Positions 17,061 to 26,481 of a stretch of DNA of 32,777 bases are shown one piece after another. A program made the position numbers and the translations under genes. Within the stretch, counting starts at the first letter, position 1, and every line of letters starts with the position of its first letter. Under the pieces are notes generated by a model. The model was given only the letters and a program-made list of their open reading frames with translations, was not told the origin of the DNA and ran no database searches. This DNA is from Curvibacter sp. (GTDB lineage Bacteria; Pseudomonadota; Gammaproteobacteria; Burkholderiales; Burkholderiaceae_C). The stretch lies in NCBI GenBank assembly GCA_019233055.1, contig JAFAMV010000057.1:1-32777 (forward strand). Reading direction: 5' to 3'.

Positions 17061-19385
17061 TTACTCTTCGACCTGGACGACGGTGGTCACGTCCGGCAGC
17101 AGCGACAGGTCCATGCGGTGCTTGGAGCCATAGGTCGGTACGCCCAACTCTTCTTCGAGCAGCTGCCAGTCGGCCGGCAGGCTCCAGAAGTCCTTGAACG
17201 ACCGGGTGAACTTCTCCGACAGGCCGAAGCTGGTGGCGAACATGTGCTGCACCTGGGTCGAGGCATGCTTGTGGAGGATGCGCTCGCGCTCTTCCTTCAT
17301 CCAGGTCCGGGTCGGCACCGAGCGCGCCAGGCGTTCCTTGCGCATGGCGGCGCGGCGGGCCTGGGTCTGGCCCTCGTCGACCGTGTAAACGCCCTGGGCG
17401 TCCTGGCTGAACACCGCGCCGTAGACCTTCTGCGCGTATTGCGGCAGAAGGAACTTCTGGTTCAGGTCGGCCTCGATCGCCTTGGGTTCGCGGTCGATCG
17501 GGTCGCCAAAGCCCGGGCCACCGCGCAGGTAGTTCAGGTACAGGTCGTGGTTGGCGTAGCAGTCCTCGGTGGTGATGCACTGCTTGTCGCGTTTGACCCG
17601 GGCGGTGGCGTTGAGGTGGTTTTCGTAGTCGGGCCGGCCCGGGTCCAGGTCGCCGCCCAGGGGCAGCGATTCGCCTTGGGCGATGCGCTTGTCCAGGCCC
17701 GTGCGGTGGGCTTCAAAGCGGTAGCCGGTGGCCGCAGGGTAGCCGCCCATCATGCCCCAGTCGCTGTTCATGTAGCCGTTGCCCATGAAGAACATGGTCC
17801 AGTCCTGCGCGTTCCACACCATGCGCAGCGTCTCGAAGCCGCAGCCGCCACGGTACTTGCCGTAGCCGCCCGAGTTGGCCTTCACATTGCGGCCCAGGTA
17901 CAGCAGCGGTTCGGCCATTTCCCAGATCTCGATGTCCCCCATGTCGCCTTCGGGGTTCCAGATGGCGGCGGCATGGTTCAGGCCGTCTTTCACCGCGCAG
18001 GCGCCGGTGCCGCAAGAGCTGGCCTCGAAGCTGTTGACCGCGTGGATCTCGCCGTCCTGGTTGATGCCGCCGCCCTGCAGCCAGTTCGAGGTGTTGGCGT
18101 TGCCGGCATTGACCTCTTCCAGGTAGCCACGGCTGAAGTAGGACTGGCCCAGGCCGCGCCACAAGGCCGCCCAGCCCGAGACCAGAAAGTGCCAGGCATA
18201 GGCGTGGCCGGTGCGACGATCGTCCGGGTTGCACCAGGTGCCCTTGGGCAGGCGGAACTCGGTGGCGTAGTAGGCGCCGTCGTTGATGCGCTGCGTCGGC
18301 ACCAGGGTCTGGCACATCATCACCCAGATGCCCGACGTGAAGGCCACCTGATGGGCGTTGAAGGTGTGCCAGCCCCAGCGGCTTGCGCCTTCGAAGTCGA
18401 GGCGCCACTTGCCGTCGGGCTTGATGGTCATCTCGCAGGGCGAATGCATGATGGAATCGAGCTTGGCGAAGGCGTTGGACACCTGCACATCCTCGTGCTT
18501 GTACGGCACATCGACGAAGGACACCTTGCGGTACTTGCCGGGCAGGGTCATGGCCTTGATCCGGCTCATCAGGCCGCGGCGTCCTTCCTCGATCACCTCG
18601 AAGGCGAACTTCTCGTAGGCTTCCAGGCCGTCGGCACGGATCACCTCTTCGACCAGTGAGCGGATCATGTGGCAGCCGGCGATCCGGGTCTTCTCGTCGA
18701 GGATCCAGTACTTGGGCGTGCGCACCGAGCGCTGCGATTCGTGCAGCCAGTCGCGCAGCGGTTCGTCGTTCACACCGGTCTTGCGGCAGGTGATCATGTA
18801 GCCGTCGCCAAAGCGCTGGGTCTGGCCGGTGGACATCGAACCCGGGGTGACCGAGCCGGTGTCGATCACATGGGTCACGCCTCCGACCCAGCCGATCAGC
18901 TTGCCGTCCCAGAAGATGGGCACGATGGTGGCGATGTCGCAGGGGTGGACGTTGCCGATGGCGCAGTCGTTGGTGGTGAACATGTCACCCGGCTGGATCG
19001 TCGGGTTGCTCTCCCAGTTGTTCTCGATCATGTACTTGATCGCCGCGCCCATGGTGCCCACGTGGATGATGATGCCGGTCGAGGTCAGCACGCAGTCGCC
19101 TGCCGCGTTGTAGAGCGTGAAGCACAGTTCGCCCTCTTGCTCGACGATGGGGCTGGCCGCGATCTTCTTGGCGGTCTCCCGCGCATGGACCAGGCCGCCG
19201 CGCAGCTTGGAGAACAGCTTCTCGTAGCGGATCGGATCGCTGTCGCGGAACTCGAGCCGGGTCAGGCCGTTGTAGCTGCCCGTGGCCTGGGTGCGCTCGA
19301 TGATGCCGTCACGGAACTCTTTCAGGGTCTGGCCGTTTTTCAGCAGGTCGGCAAAGCCCACTTCTTTGTTGCTCATCATGTTCAT
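17061..19385 (-). CDS. acxB: Acetone carboxylase alpha subunit (HyuB/hydantoinase B family)
   Basis: A 774-residue catalytic subunit in which phosphorylated acetone enolate is carboxylated at a manganese site. The motif 'GNVHPCDIATIVP' places His147 and Asp150, and 'VTHVIDTGS' places His172; this matches the His-Asp-His manganese ligands of the Xanthobacter enzyme with a shift of three residues. Other hydantoinase B features are 'PGDMFTTNDCAIG' and, later, 'GGGINQDGEIHAVNSFE' and 'GGCGFETLRMVW'. Length matches characterised alpha subunits. The start has AAGGAG; this ribosome binding site overlaps the acxA stop codon, giving tight coupling. Confidence 0.96.
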   Translation of the reverse strand: MNMMSNKEVGFADLLKNGQTLKEFRDGIIERTQATGSYNGLTRLEFRDSDPIRYEKLFSKLRGGLVHARETAKKIAASPIVEQEGELCFTLYNAAGDCVLTSTGIIIHVGTMGAAIKYMIENNWESNPTIQPGDMFTTNDCAIGNVHPCDIATIVPIFWDGKLIGWVGGVTHVIDTGSVTPGSMSTGQTQRFGDGYMITCRKTGVNDEPLRDWLHESQRSVRTPKYWILDEKTRIAGCHMIRSLVEEVIRADGLEAYEKFAFEVIEEGRRGLMSRIKAMTLPGKYRKVSFVDVPYKHEDVQVSNAFAKLDSIMHSPCEMTIKPDGKWRLDFEGASRWGWHTFNAHQVAFTSGIWVMMCQTLVPTQRINDGAYYATEFRLPKGTWCNPDDRRTGHAYAWHFLVSGWAALWRGLGQSYFSRGYLEEVNAGNANTSNWLQGGGINQDGEIHAVNSFEASSCGTGACAVKDGLNHAAAIWNPEGDMGDIEIWEMAEPLLYLGRNVKANSGGYGKYRGGCGFETLRMVWNAQDWTMFFMGNGYMNSDWGMMGGYPAATGYRFEAHRTGLDKRIAQGESLPLGGDLDPGRPDYENHLNATARVKRDKQCITTEDCYANHDLYLNYLRGGPGFGDPIDREPKAIEADLNQKFLLPQYAQKVYGAVFSQDAQGVYTVDEGQTQARRAAMRKERLARSVPTRTWMKEERERILHKHASTQVQHMFATSFGLSEKFTRSFKDFWSLPADWQLLEEELGVPTYGSKHRMDLSLLPDVTTVVQVEE

Positions 19386-19396
19386 GGTGTGTCTCC

Positions 19397-21469
19397 TTAA
19401 CGTACTTGCTTGAGGTGGAACAGGCGGTGCTTGTCGACGGTGGTTTCAAAACCGTCGGGCACGACAAAGGTGGTGGCGTCCGATTCGATGATGGCGGGGC
19501 CCAGGATGTGGTTGCCGGCCTTGAGGCCCTCCATCTTCCAGAGCGCGGCATCGACCCACTTCTTGTGGCGATAGAACGGCCGGGTGCCCAGGTAGGCCTC
19601 TTGGGGCGGCGTGGGGCCCGCGATCGGGTCTTCGGGCAGCACCGGTTTTTGCGTGGCCACCATGCCGCGCAGAATCGCCCCGGTGATCGAGAAACCCAGC
19701 TCGGGCGACCGGGCCGAGTTGGCGTACACCCGGCCGTAGGTGGTTTCGAAGGCCTCGACGATCTGGTCCCAGTCGGCCGCCGTCGCGGCGCGGCTCACCG
19801 GAGAGACGATCTCCAGATCGTTCAACTGCCCCATGTACTGCATCTTGTAGCCGGGGATCAGCAGCACATCCTCGGCCCGGTAGCCGTTGAGCACGAACTC
19901 GTCGATCACCTTCACGGCCAGTTCGGACCAGGCCTCCTGCAGCGACTGGCAGGCGGCTTCCTTGGCGGCGGCAGGGGCGTGCTGCGCCACGCCCAGGTCC
20001 ACCGACTTGTCATAGCGGTACTCGAAATCGGCACAGGCGCAGCCGAAGGCCGAGAAGCCCGCCGCCCAGGCCGGCACCACCACGTCTTTGAACCCCACGC
20101 CTTCGGTGTAGCCATAGGTGTGGACAGGACCGGCGCCCCCGTAAGAGAAGCAGGTGAAATCGGCCGGGTTGTAGCCCTTGGCGCTGATGTTGGCGCGCAG
20201 GTACTCGGACAGCGTCAGGTCGAGCAGCTCGATCACGCCCGCTGCGGCGTCTTCCACCGACAGGCCCAGCGGGTCGGCGATCTGCACCTTGATGTGCTCG
20301 CGCGCGCGCTGCACATCCAGCTTGATCGCACCGCCCAGGAAGTTGTCGGGGTTCAGGTAGCCCAGCACCACATGGCAGTCGGACACCGACACCGTCTCCA
20401 GGCCGCTCTCGGGCCAGCAGGTGCCGACGCGGTAACCGGCCGAATCAGGCCCCAGCTTGATCGATTTGCTGTAGGGGTCCAGCCGCACGAAGCTGCCGGC
20501 CCCCGCGCCCACCGAGTCCATCGCCACCAGCGGCAGCGACAGCACCAGGCGGGCCATGTCGGGGTCCGACTTGATGGCGAAATTGCCTTTGGTGATCAGC
20601 GCCACGTCAAAGCTGGTGCCGCCGATGTCCGAGCAGGCGATGTTCTCGTCGCCCAGCGCCTCCCCCAGCAGGCGCGAGCCGATCACGCCGCCGATGGGGC
20701 CCGACACGATGGTGCGGGCCAGCTCCTTGGCCTTCCAACTGATGGTGCCGCCATGGGTGGCCATCACGCGCAGGTCGAACTTGGCACCGTGGTTCTTGAA
20801 GCGGTCCGACACCTTCTTGAGCGTCTGGCGCGAAGGCTCGGCGCCATAGGCCTCCAGGATGGTGGTGTTCATCCGGTGGCTTTCCTTGCGCGAGGGGTAG
20901 TAGTCGACCGAGGCGAAGACCGGGATGTCCACCTTGAGCCGGGCCAGCTCTTCCTTGGCGATGTCACGGGCGCGCTGCTCGCTCTTTTCGTTCTTGTGCG
21001 ATTGCAGCAGGCAGATCACGATGGCCTGGGAGCCCGCCGCCACCAGCTCGCGCGTGGCCTGGCGCACCTCGTCTTCGCGCAAGGGGATCACCACCTGGCC
21101 CTGCACATCGGTGCGCTCGGTCACGCCGCGCGTGCGCGACACCGGAACCAGCGGATCGTCGTAGCGGTGGGTGTTGAGGTGGATGCGGTCTTCCAGCGCG
21201 TAGCCCAGGTAGCTTTGCAGCGCGCGGCCCATGGAGTGGATCTGCTCGAAGCCCTTGTTGCAGATCAGGCCGACGTCCAGGCCCTTGCGCATCAGGATGC
21301 GGTTGAGCATCGCCGTGCCCGAATAGACGCAGGTCGCCAGCGATTCATCGGCGGGATGGCTCTGCGCCTTGCCGACGACAAAGCGGCCGTCGTCGCGGAC
21401 GAAGAAGGTGTCGGTCATCGTGCCGCCGGCGTCGATGCCCATCACCTGGACGGTGGATTGCACTTGCAT
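19397..21469 (-). CDS. acxA: Acetone carboxylase beta subunit (HyuA/hydantoinase A family)
   Basis: The ATP-using subunit, which phosphorylates acetone and bicarbonate. The 690-residue protein has the actin-like phosphate-binding motif 'MGIDAGGTMTDTFFV' at about 10-24, 'TIVSGPIGGVIGSRLLGEAL' and 'ACSDIGGTSFDVALIT' (second phosphate motif), and 'CFSYGGAGPVHTYGY' (adenosine motif). The ATG at 21469 is chosen because GGAG lies eight bases before it; a second ATG at 21484 would put this ribosome binding site inside the gene. It is first in acxABC and reads from the sigma-54 promoter at 21524-21539, with a predicted leader of roughly 45 bases. Confidence 0.95.
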   Translation of the reverse strand: MQVQSTVQVMGIDAGGTMTDTFFVRDDGRFVVGKAQSHPADESLATCVYSGTAMLNRILMRKGLDVGLICNKGFEQIHSMGRALQSYLGYALEDRIHLNTHRYDDPLVPVSRTRGVTERTDVQGQVVIPLREDEVRQATRELVAAGSQAIVICLLQSHKNEKSEQRARDIAKEELARLKVDIPVFASVDYYPSRKESHRMNTTILEAYGAEPSRQTLKKVSDRFKNHGAKFDLRVMATHGGTISWKAKELARTIVSGPIGGVIGSRLLGEALGDENIACSDIGGTSFDVALITKGNFAIKSDPDMARLVLSLPLVAMDSVGAGAGSFVRLDPYSKSIKLGPDSAGYRVGTCWPESGLETVSVSDCHVVLGYLNPDNFLGGAIKLDVQRAREHIKVQIADPLGLSVEDAAAGVIELLDLTLSEYLRANISAKGYNPADFTCFSYGGAGPVHTYGYTEGVGFKDVVVPAWAAGFSAFGCACADFEYRYDKSVDLGVAQHAPAAAKEAACQSLQEAWSELAVKVIDEFVLNGYRAEDVLLIPGYKMQYMGQLNDLEIVSPVSRAATAADWDQIVEAFETTYGRVYANSARSPELGFSITGAILRGMVATQKPVLPEDPIAGPTPPQEAYLGTRPFYRHKKWVDAALWKMEGLKAGNHILGPAIIESDATTFVVPDGFETTVDKHRLFHLKQVR

Positions 21470-21523
21470 GTTGTCTCCTGTCAATGTCTAGGGTCGAAGT
21501 GGGATGCCCCACGGCGACTGCAT

Positions 21524-21539
21524 TGCAACGGATGTGCCA
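21524..21539 (-). promoter_or_regulatory. Sigma-54 (-24/-12) promoter of acxABC
   Basis: On the minus strand the sequence TGGCAC-ATCCG-TTGCA is a full match to the sigma-54 consensus TGGCAC-N5-TTGCA, with GG and GC ten bases apart. It lies 55 bases before the acxA ATG. The divergent gene encodes a sigma-54 activator with an intact GAFTGA motif, so the promoter and its activator are both present. Confidence 0.92.
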
Positions 21540-21657
21540 CCTCGATCAGTCGGGTCGAATTTTTGAAAAACCTTTTGAAAACAAGCACCTGCGTCATTTT
21601 TGAAGACCCGGGAAAGCCCGCATGCCGCGTCCGGCCGCCGTCCGGTTTCTGACGGAT

Positions 21658-21692
21658 CGCGCCGGGTGTCCGGAATCCGGACGCCCGGCGCG
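21658..21692. promoter_or_regulatory. 17-bp-arm palindrome, candidate activator (UAS) site
   Basis: Two 17-base arms (21658-21674 and 21676-21692) around a single A are complementary except at one position; the core is GTCCGGA-A-TCCGGAC in shape. It lies about 120-150 bp upstream of the sigma-54 promoter, the usual distance for an enhancer-like site. Further TCCGG copies occur just to the left (about 21630-21645). Three TTTTGAA copies at 21561, 21573 and 21598 make the DNA between UAS and promoter AT-rich and possibly bendable. Confidence 0.7.
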
Positions 21693-21735
21693 GCGCAGAG
21701 CGCCCAGGCCGGCGGCCGGATCAGTGATAGTCCAG

Positions 21736-21764
21736 TTGACTTCATGGGGGCGGGCGAATAACTT
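21736..21764 (+). promoter_or_regulatory. Candidate sigma-70 promoter of the activator gene
   Basis: TTGACT (21736-21741), a 17-base spacer and TAACTT (21759-21764). Transcription would start about 45 bases before the activator ATG. The palindrome lies about 45 bp upstream of the -35 box, so autoregulation is possible. Confidence 0.45.
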
Positions 21765-21815
21765 GGCCCTCTCGCCCCCTTTGAGCCTGACGTCCACTCC
21801 TACGCGGTCTGTGCC

Positions 21816-23879
21816 ATGCCCTTTTCCCAGTGCGGCTCCCTGATCCCCCGAATCGGTGACGATCCACTCGTCAGCACCGCCTGGGAAAGCCTTGTGCAAG
21901 GCGGCACGCCCACCGAGGCGGGCGTGCGCAGCGTGGTGCTCGACTCATGGCAACGCTGCCTCAGCGAGGCCGTCAACCCCGGCAGCCGCAGCGCCCCCAG
22001 CGCCGCCGGCGAACAGGTCAGCCAACTGGCCTGGCAGAACCGCGACCTGTGCGATGCGGCCCGTCCGGTGCTGGAGGGGCTGCGCGGCATCCTGAAAGAA
22101 TGCGGGTCGCTGATCATGCTCAGCGACCCGCAGGGCATCATCCTCATGATGGCTGGCGAGACCCGCGTCCGCAGCGCGGGCGAGGCCATCAACCTGGCCG
22201 TGGGGGGCCAATGGGGCGAAGAGCTGATCGGCACCAACGCCATCGGCACGGCGATCGCCACCGGCGGGCCGGTGCAGATCCACGCCAGCGAACATTTCTG
22301 CCTGGACGTCAAGCGCTGGACCTGTGCGGCAGCCCCCGTCCGCGACCCCGTCAGCCGCACCCTGCTGGGCGTGCTGGATGTGTCGGGCGTCAAGGAATCC
22401 TTCCATGGCCATACCCTGGGCCTGGTCATGACCGCCGCGCGCCAGATCGAAGGCGAAATCGCCCGCCGCGACGGGCTGCTGCAAGGCCGCCTGTTGAGCC
22501 GCTCGCTGGAGCATTTCGGGCGCTACGCGAACGACGGCCTGGTGCTGTGCGACCACCGCGGGCGCATCATCCGGGCGAACGGCCCCCTGCCGGAGGTGTG
22601 GAGCGCGCATGGCGTGCGCCACCCCCTGGCGGTCGGCGTGCAACTCGACGCGCTCGATCTGAATCAGCCGGAAACCGAGCGCGACCGCCTGCGCCCCCCC
22701 TGGTTGAGCCCGCAATGGCTGCACCCCATCCTCGACCAGGACGGCGAACTGGGCACCCTGCTGGTGATACCGGTGACCCCGGCCCCTTCGGCCTCTTCGA
22801 CCTCTGCGGCCAGGTTCAGCACCGGCGCATCGCCCCCGCCGGCCCCAGCCCAGGCCTCAAGTCAGGACGCTGGCCAGGACGCCTTTGCCGACATCATCGG
22901 CCACAGCGAGGTGCTGCAAGCCACCCGGCAGCGCGCCCGCCGCATGGCCAGGCTCGATCTGCCGGTGCTGCTGCAAGGCGAAACCGGGGCCGGCAAAGAG
23001 CTTTTTGCCCGGGCGCTGCACCGCTCGGGCCTGCGCCCCAAAGGGCCCTTCGTGGCGGTGAATTGCGGCGCCCTGACGCGAGAGCTGCTGGCCAGCGAGC
23101 TGTTCGGCTATGCCGAAGGGGCCTTCACCGGGGCGCGGCGCAGTGGCATGCCCGGCAGATTCGAACAAGCCGACGGCGGCACGCTGTTCCTGGACGAGAT
23201 CGGTGAATTGCCGCTCGACATGCAGCCGCATCTCTTGCGCGTGCTGCAGGACGGGGTGGTCGTCCGCCTGGGCGACACCCGTGAGCGGCAGGTGTCGGTG
23301 CGGCTGATCACGGCCACCCACCGCGACCTGCGGCACGAAGTGGCGGGCGGGCGCTTCCGTGAAGACCTTTACCACCGCCTGTGCGTCCTGAGCCTGCCGC
23401 TGCCCGCCTTGCGCGATCGCCCCGGCGATATCGACGCGATCATCGACTACCTGAACCACAAGCTGGCACACAAATACGGTTGCGCGCCCAAACATGTGCA
23501 GCCCGCCGCGCTGCAGGCCCTGCGCGCCTACCGCTGGCCCGGCAACATCCGGGAACTGCAGAACGTCTTTGAAGCCACCTTTGTGCTTACCGACGACGAC
23601 ACCATCGAACTGGCCGCCCTGCCGCCCGCGATACTGCAGGCAGATGCCTTTGCAGGCGGGGCCGCGAACGGGGTCGCGAATGGGGCGCCCCACGGGCCGG
23701 CGCCTACCCCGTCGTTGGCCGCATCCGGCCGGCTGGAAGACCTGGAGCAGCACGCGATACTCGACGCCATCGAAAAATCGCAGGGCAACAGGGCGGCTGC
23801 CGCACGCCTGCTGGGCATCGCCCGGAGCACGCTCTACGTCAAGCTCGCGGGCATCCGTGCAGGCTCTTCGGGCCTGTGA
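21816..23879 (+). CDS. acxR: Sigma-54-dependent activator of acetone carboxylase (AcoR/AcxR type)
   Basis: A 687-residue enhancer-binding protein. The N-terminal part (about 40-330) is AcoR-like with a GAF-type sensor region ('[20 protein letters not shown]'), probably sensing acetone, isopropanol or a product. A disordered Ser/Ala/Pro linker (about 322-352) precedes the AAA+ domain: Walker A 'GETGAGKE' at 388-395, the sigma-54 contact motif GAFTGA at 435-440, Walker B 'LFLDE' at 457-461. A Fis-type helix-turn-helix ends the protein ('[20 protein letters not shown]'). It is divergent from acxABC, whose promoter is sigma-54 type. No strong ribosome binding site precedes the ATG at 21816, so the exact start is uncertain. 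The name follows characterised acetone carboxylase activators; the ligand is inferred. Confidence 0.92.
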   Translation: MPFSQCGSLIPRIGDDPLVSTAWESLVQGGTPTEAGVRSVVLDSWQRCLSEAVNPGSRSAPSAAGEQVSQLAWQNRDLCDAARPVLEGLRGILKECGSLIMLSDPQGIILMMAGETRVRSAGEAINLAVGGQWGEELIGTNAIGTAIATGGPVQIHASEHFCLDVKRWTCAAAPVRDPVSRTLLGVLDVSGVKESFHGHTLGLVMTAARQIEGEIARRDGLLQGRLLSRSLEHFGRYANDGLVLCDHRGRIIRANGPLPEVWSAHGVRHPLAVGVQLDALDLNQPETERDRLRPPWLSPQWLHPILDQDGELGTLLVIPVTPAPSASSTSAARFSTGASPPPAPAQASSQDAGQDAFADIIGHSEVLQATRQRARRMARLDLPVLLQGETGAGKELFARALHRSGLRPKGPFVAVNCGALTRELLASELFGYAEGAFTGARRSGMPGRFEQADGGTLFLDEIGELPLDMQPHLLRVLQDGVVVRLGDTRERQVSVRLITATHRDLRHEVAGGRFREDLYHRLCVLSLPLPALRDRPGDIDAIIDYLNHKLAHKYGCAPKHVQPAALQALRAYRWPGNIRELQNVFEATFVLTDDDTIELAALPPAILQADAFAGGAANGVANGAPHGPAPTPSLAASGRLEDLEQHAILDAIEKSQGNRAAAARLLGIARSTLYVKLAGIRAGSSGL

Positions 23880-23900
23880 TGCGTGGCCTTGGCGGGCGGC

Positions 23901-25280
23901 TCAGGCCCGCGCCCCCTCACCCCCCTGCCGCAAGCCCAGACTCAAGCCCGCCGCCCCCACCAGCAGCCCCGCGATGATCAGCATGCCGTGGTCGGTCGAG
24001 CCCGTCTGCTGCTCGATCAGCCCCATCACCGAAGGCCCCAGAAACCCGCCCAGCAGCCCCACCGTGTTGACCAGCCCGATGCCCCCGGCCAATGCCGCTC
24101 CGCTGAGCCGCGAAGTCGGAAACAGAAACAGCACCGGCTGCACCACGAAGAACATCAGCGCCGTCACACAGCAGCCCACCAGCGCCAGCGCCGGGCCGCC
24201 CTGCGCGGCAATCGCCAGCCCCAGCGCCATCACCAGCAGACCCACCCACAACAGCCGCCGGCAGCGCTGCGGCGTGGTGGCCTGCTGCGGAAACACCGCC
24301 GCCCCCAAGGCCGCCACCAGCCAGGGCACCGCCGTCAGCAGCCCCACCTGCAGCATCGACAGCGCGCCGCTGGCGCCGATGAGGCCCGGCAGAAAAAAGA
24401 TCACCGTGTAGATGCTGATCTGGTGACAGAAATACACCGCGATCGCCCGCCAGATCTGCGCGTCTTTCACCGCCACCCACAGGCCTTGCGCGGCGCTGGC
24501 GTGCTCATCTTCATGGCCCTTGCCGCCGGTCTGCGCCCGGTTCTGCGCCTGTTCGTGGGCCAGATGCCGGCGCAGCAGCGCGCGCTGCTCGGGTGCCAGC
24601 CAGGGTGCGGTCTCGGGCCCATCGGGCAGATGGCGCCACACCACCGCCGCCAGCGCCACTGCGGGGAAGCCCTCGAGCACAAACATCCACTGCCAGCCAT
24701 GCCAGCCCCACAGCCCCTCGAGCTGCATCAGCGCCCCCGCCAGCGGCCCCGACACGATGTTGGCAATGCACACCCCCATCAAGAAGTACCCCGTGGCCCG
24801 TGCCCGCGCCTGCAGCCCAAACCAATACGTCAGGTACAGCATCACCCCCGGAAACAGCCCCGCCTCGGCCGCACCCAGCAGCAGCCGCATCGCGTAGAAC
24901 GACCACTCGCCCTGCACAAAAGCCATGCCTGCCGACAACAGCCCCCAGCTCACCATGATCCGCGTGATCCAGAAACGCGCCCCCACGCGGTGCATGATCA
25001 GATTGCTGGGCACCTCGCAGGCCGCGTAGCTCAGAAAGAACAAGCCCGCCCCCAGCCCATAGGCGGCCGCAGAAATCCCCAGATCGACCGCCATCTGCGC
25101 CTTGGCCAGCGCAATATTGGTGCGGTCGATGAAACTGACCACATAGGCCAGGATCAGCAGCGGCAGCAGCCGCGCAAACAGCAGCTGATTGAGCGAGGCC
25201 AGCGCCGGGCCGTCTTCGTCCGGGGTTGCGTCTGTCTGCGCAGACCGGCCGCAGGCGGCCACCTCCAGAGGGGTGTTCAT
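23901..25280 (-). CDS. MFS transporter, anion:cation symporter (ACS) type
   Basis: A 459-residue inner-membrane permease of the major facilitator superfamily with about 12 membrane helices. The beginning 'YVVSFIDRTNIALAKAQM' is the typical first-helix signature of the ACS family, whose members import organic anions such as tartrate, phthalate and hydroxyphenylacetate. 'LGAAEAGLFPGVMLYLTYWF' is another family hallmark, in helices 4-5. An Asp/His/Gln-containing loop lies between the two halves. A good AAGGAG precedes the ATG. It is the last of three minus-strand genes after the SDR and BKACE genes and probably imports the substrate for them. It is convergent with the activator gene, with a 21-bp gap. 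Substrate unknown. Confidence 0.88.
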   Translation of the reverse strand: MNTPLEVAACGRSAQTDATPDEDGPALASLNQLLFARLLPLLILAYVVSFIDRTNIALAKAQMAVDLGISAAAYGLGAGLFFLSYAACEVPSNLIMHRVGARFWITRIMVSWGLLSAGMAFVQGEWSFYAMRLLLGAAEAGLFPGVMLYLTYWFGLQARARATGYFLMGVCIANIVSGPLAGALMQLEGLWGWHGWQWMFVLEGFPAVALAAVVWRHLPDGPETAPWLAPEQRALLRRHLAHEQAQNRAQTGGKGHEDEHASAAQGLWVAVKDAQIWRAIAVYFCHQISIYTVIFFLPGLIGASGALSMLQVGLLTAVPWLVAALGAAVFPQQATTPQRCRRLLWVGLLVMALGLAIAAQGGPALALVGCCVTALMFFVVQPVLFLFPTSRLSGAALAGGIGLVNTVGLLGGFLGPSVMGLIEQQTGSTDHGMLIIAGLLVGAAGLSLGLRQGGEGARA

Positions 25281-25365
25281 GTTTGTCTCCTTGATGTTTG
25301 TCTTGATGTCTTGAAGAGAGAGAAAAAGCAGGGAAGGGGAGAAGCGAGATCGCCTGCGTCGCCCC

Positions 25366-26403
25366 TCAGAACCCCACGCGGTCTGCCCCCTTGAGCGCCA
25401 GCAGCTGCCGCGCCTCGGCGGGCGTGGCCACCTCCAGGTTCAGCGCCTGCAGCACCTGGCGCATGCGCCGCACCTGCTCGGCACTCGACACCGCCAACTG
25501 CCCCGGGCCTATCCACAAAGAGTCTTCCAGCCCCACCCGCACATGCGCCCCCATGGCCGCGCCCATGCTGGCCAGTGCGATCTGGTGTCGCCCCGTGCCC
25601 AGGATCGACCACTGATAGCCCAGCCGCCCCAGCAGCCGGTCGGCCGTGCGGCGCATGTGCGCCAGGTCTTCGGGGTGCGCCCCGATGCCGCCCAGAATCC
25701 CGAACACCGACTGCACAAACACCGGCCCCTGCACCAGGCCCCGCTCGGCAAAATGCGCCAGGTTGTACAGATGCCCGATGTCGTAGCACTCGAACTCGAA
25801 GCGCGTGCCCTGTGCGGCCCCCAGCTCCAGAATCGCCTCGATGTCGGCAAAGGTGTTCTTGAACACCAGATTGCGGCTGCCCTCCAGGTGCAGCCATTCC
25901 CAGTCGTGCGCCAGCCGCTCGCGCGGAAAACGCTTCAGCATCGGGTACAGCCCGAAATTCATCGTCCCCATGTTGAGCGACGCCAGCTCGGGCGCGAACT
26001 CGAGCACCGGGCGCAGCCGCTCGTGCACCGTCATGTGCGGGCTGCCCCCGGTGGTGAGGTTGATCACCGCATCGCAAGAAGCCTTGATGCGCGAAAGAAA
26101 CGGTGCAAACAGCGCCGGGTCTTGCGAAGGCCGCCCGTCCAGCGGGCTGCGCGCATGCAGATGCAGCACCGCCGCCCCGGCCTCGGCCGCCTCGAGGGCC
26201 GCCTGGGCGATCTGATCGGCCGTCACCGGCAGATGCGGCGACATGCTGGGCGTGTGGATGGCCCCGGTGGGCGCGCAGGTGATGATCACCTTGGGGCGCG
26301 CGGGCGAAGGCTGGGGCAGGGCAGAGGCAGGCAGCGAGGGAGGCAAGGTAGATGCCGAAGCAGATTCTTGAGGGCGAGCGAAAGCCATGAAGTCGAACTC
26401 CAT
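25366..26403 (-). CDS. Beta-keto acid cleavage enzyme (BKACE, DUF849)
   Basis: BKACE proteins take a beta-keto acid plus acetyl-CoA and give acetoacetate plus a CoA ester. The 345-residue protein has the TIM-barrel hallmarks: 'VIITCAPTGAIHTP', the metal-binding 'HLHAR' (His81 and His83), 'INLTTGG' and 'VRVGLEDSLW' with a likely metal-ligand glutamate at 293. The first 36 residues are an extra Ser/Ala/Pro-rich extension; an in-frame ATG at 26388 would remove only five of these residues. The beta-keto substrate is not predictable, but an SDR gene 78 bp upstream could make it by oxidising a beta-hydroxy acid. No clear ribosome binding site is seen. Confidence 0.88.
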   Translation of the reverse strand: MEFDFMAFARPQESASASTLPPSLPASALPQPSPARPKVIITCAPTGAIHTPSMSPHLPVTADQIAQAALEAAEAGAAVLHLHARSPLDGRPSQDPALFAPFLSRIKASCDAVINLTTGGSPHMTVHERLRPVLEFAPELASLNMGTMNFGLYPMLKRFPRERLAHDWEWLHLEGSRNLVFKNTFADIEAILELGAAQGTRFEFECYDIGHLYNLAHFAERGLVQGPVFVQSVFGILGGIGAHPEDLAHMRRTADRLLGRLGYQWSILGTGRHQIALASMGAAMGAHVRVGLEDSLWIGPGQLAVSSAEQVRRMRQVLQALNLEVATPAEARQLLALKGADRVGF

Positions 26404-26481
26404 CGATGAAGGTTGAAACCTGAAAAAAGAAAAAGAAAGCGAAACGACGCGAGAGGGGCCGGCCTGGCGAACGCCGCCGGC

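Noticed and set aside
16154..17197. Plus-strand open frame across the gap before acxC and into it
   Set aside because: Its second half is antisense to acxC and acxB, and the first half shows no start signal, motif or family resemblance.
17061..21469. Hydantoinase/N-methylhydantoinase or acetophenone carboxylase identity for the HyuA/HyuB pair
   Set aside because: The 168-residue zinc-type gamma subunit, subunit lengths and manganese-ligand pattern match acetone carboxylase specifically.
19406..21652. Plus-strand open frame of 748 codons opposite acxA
   Set aside because: It is antisense to a confidently assigned carboxylase subunit and has shadow-type composition with no recognisable domain.
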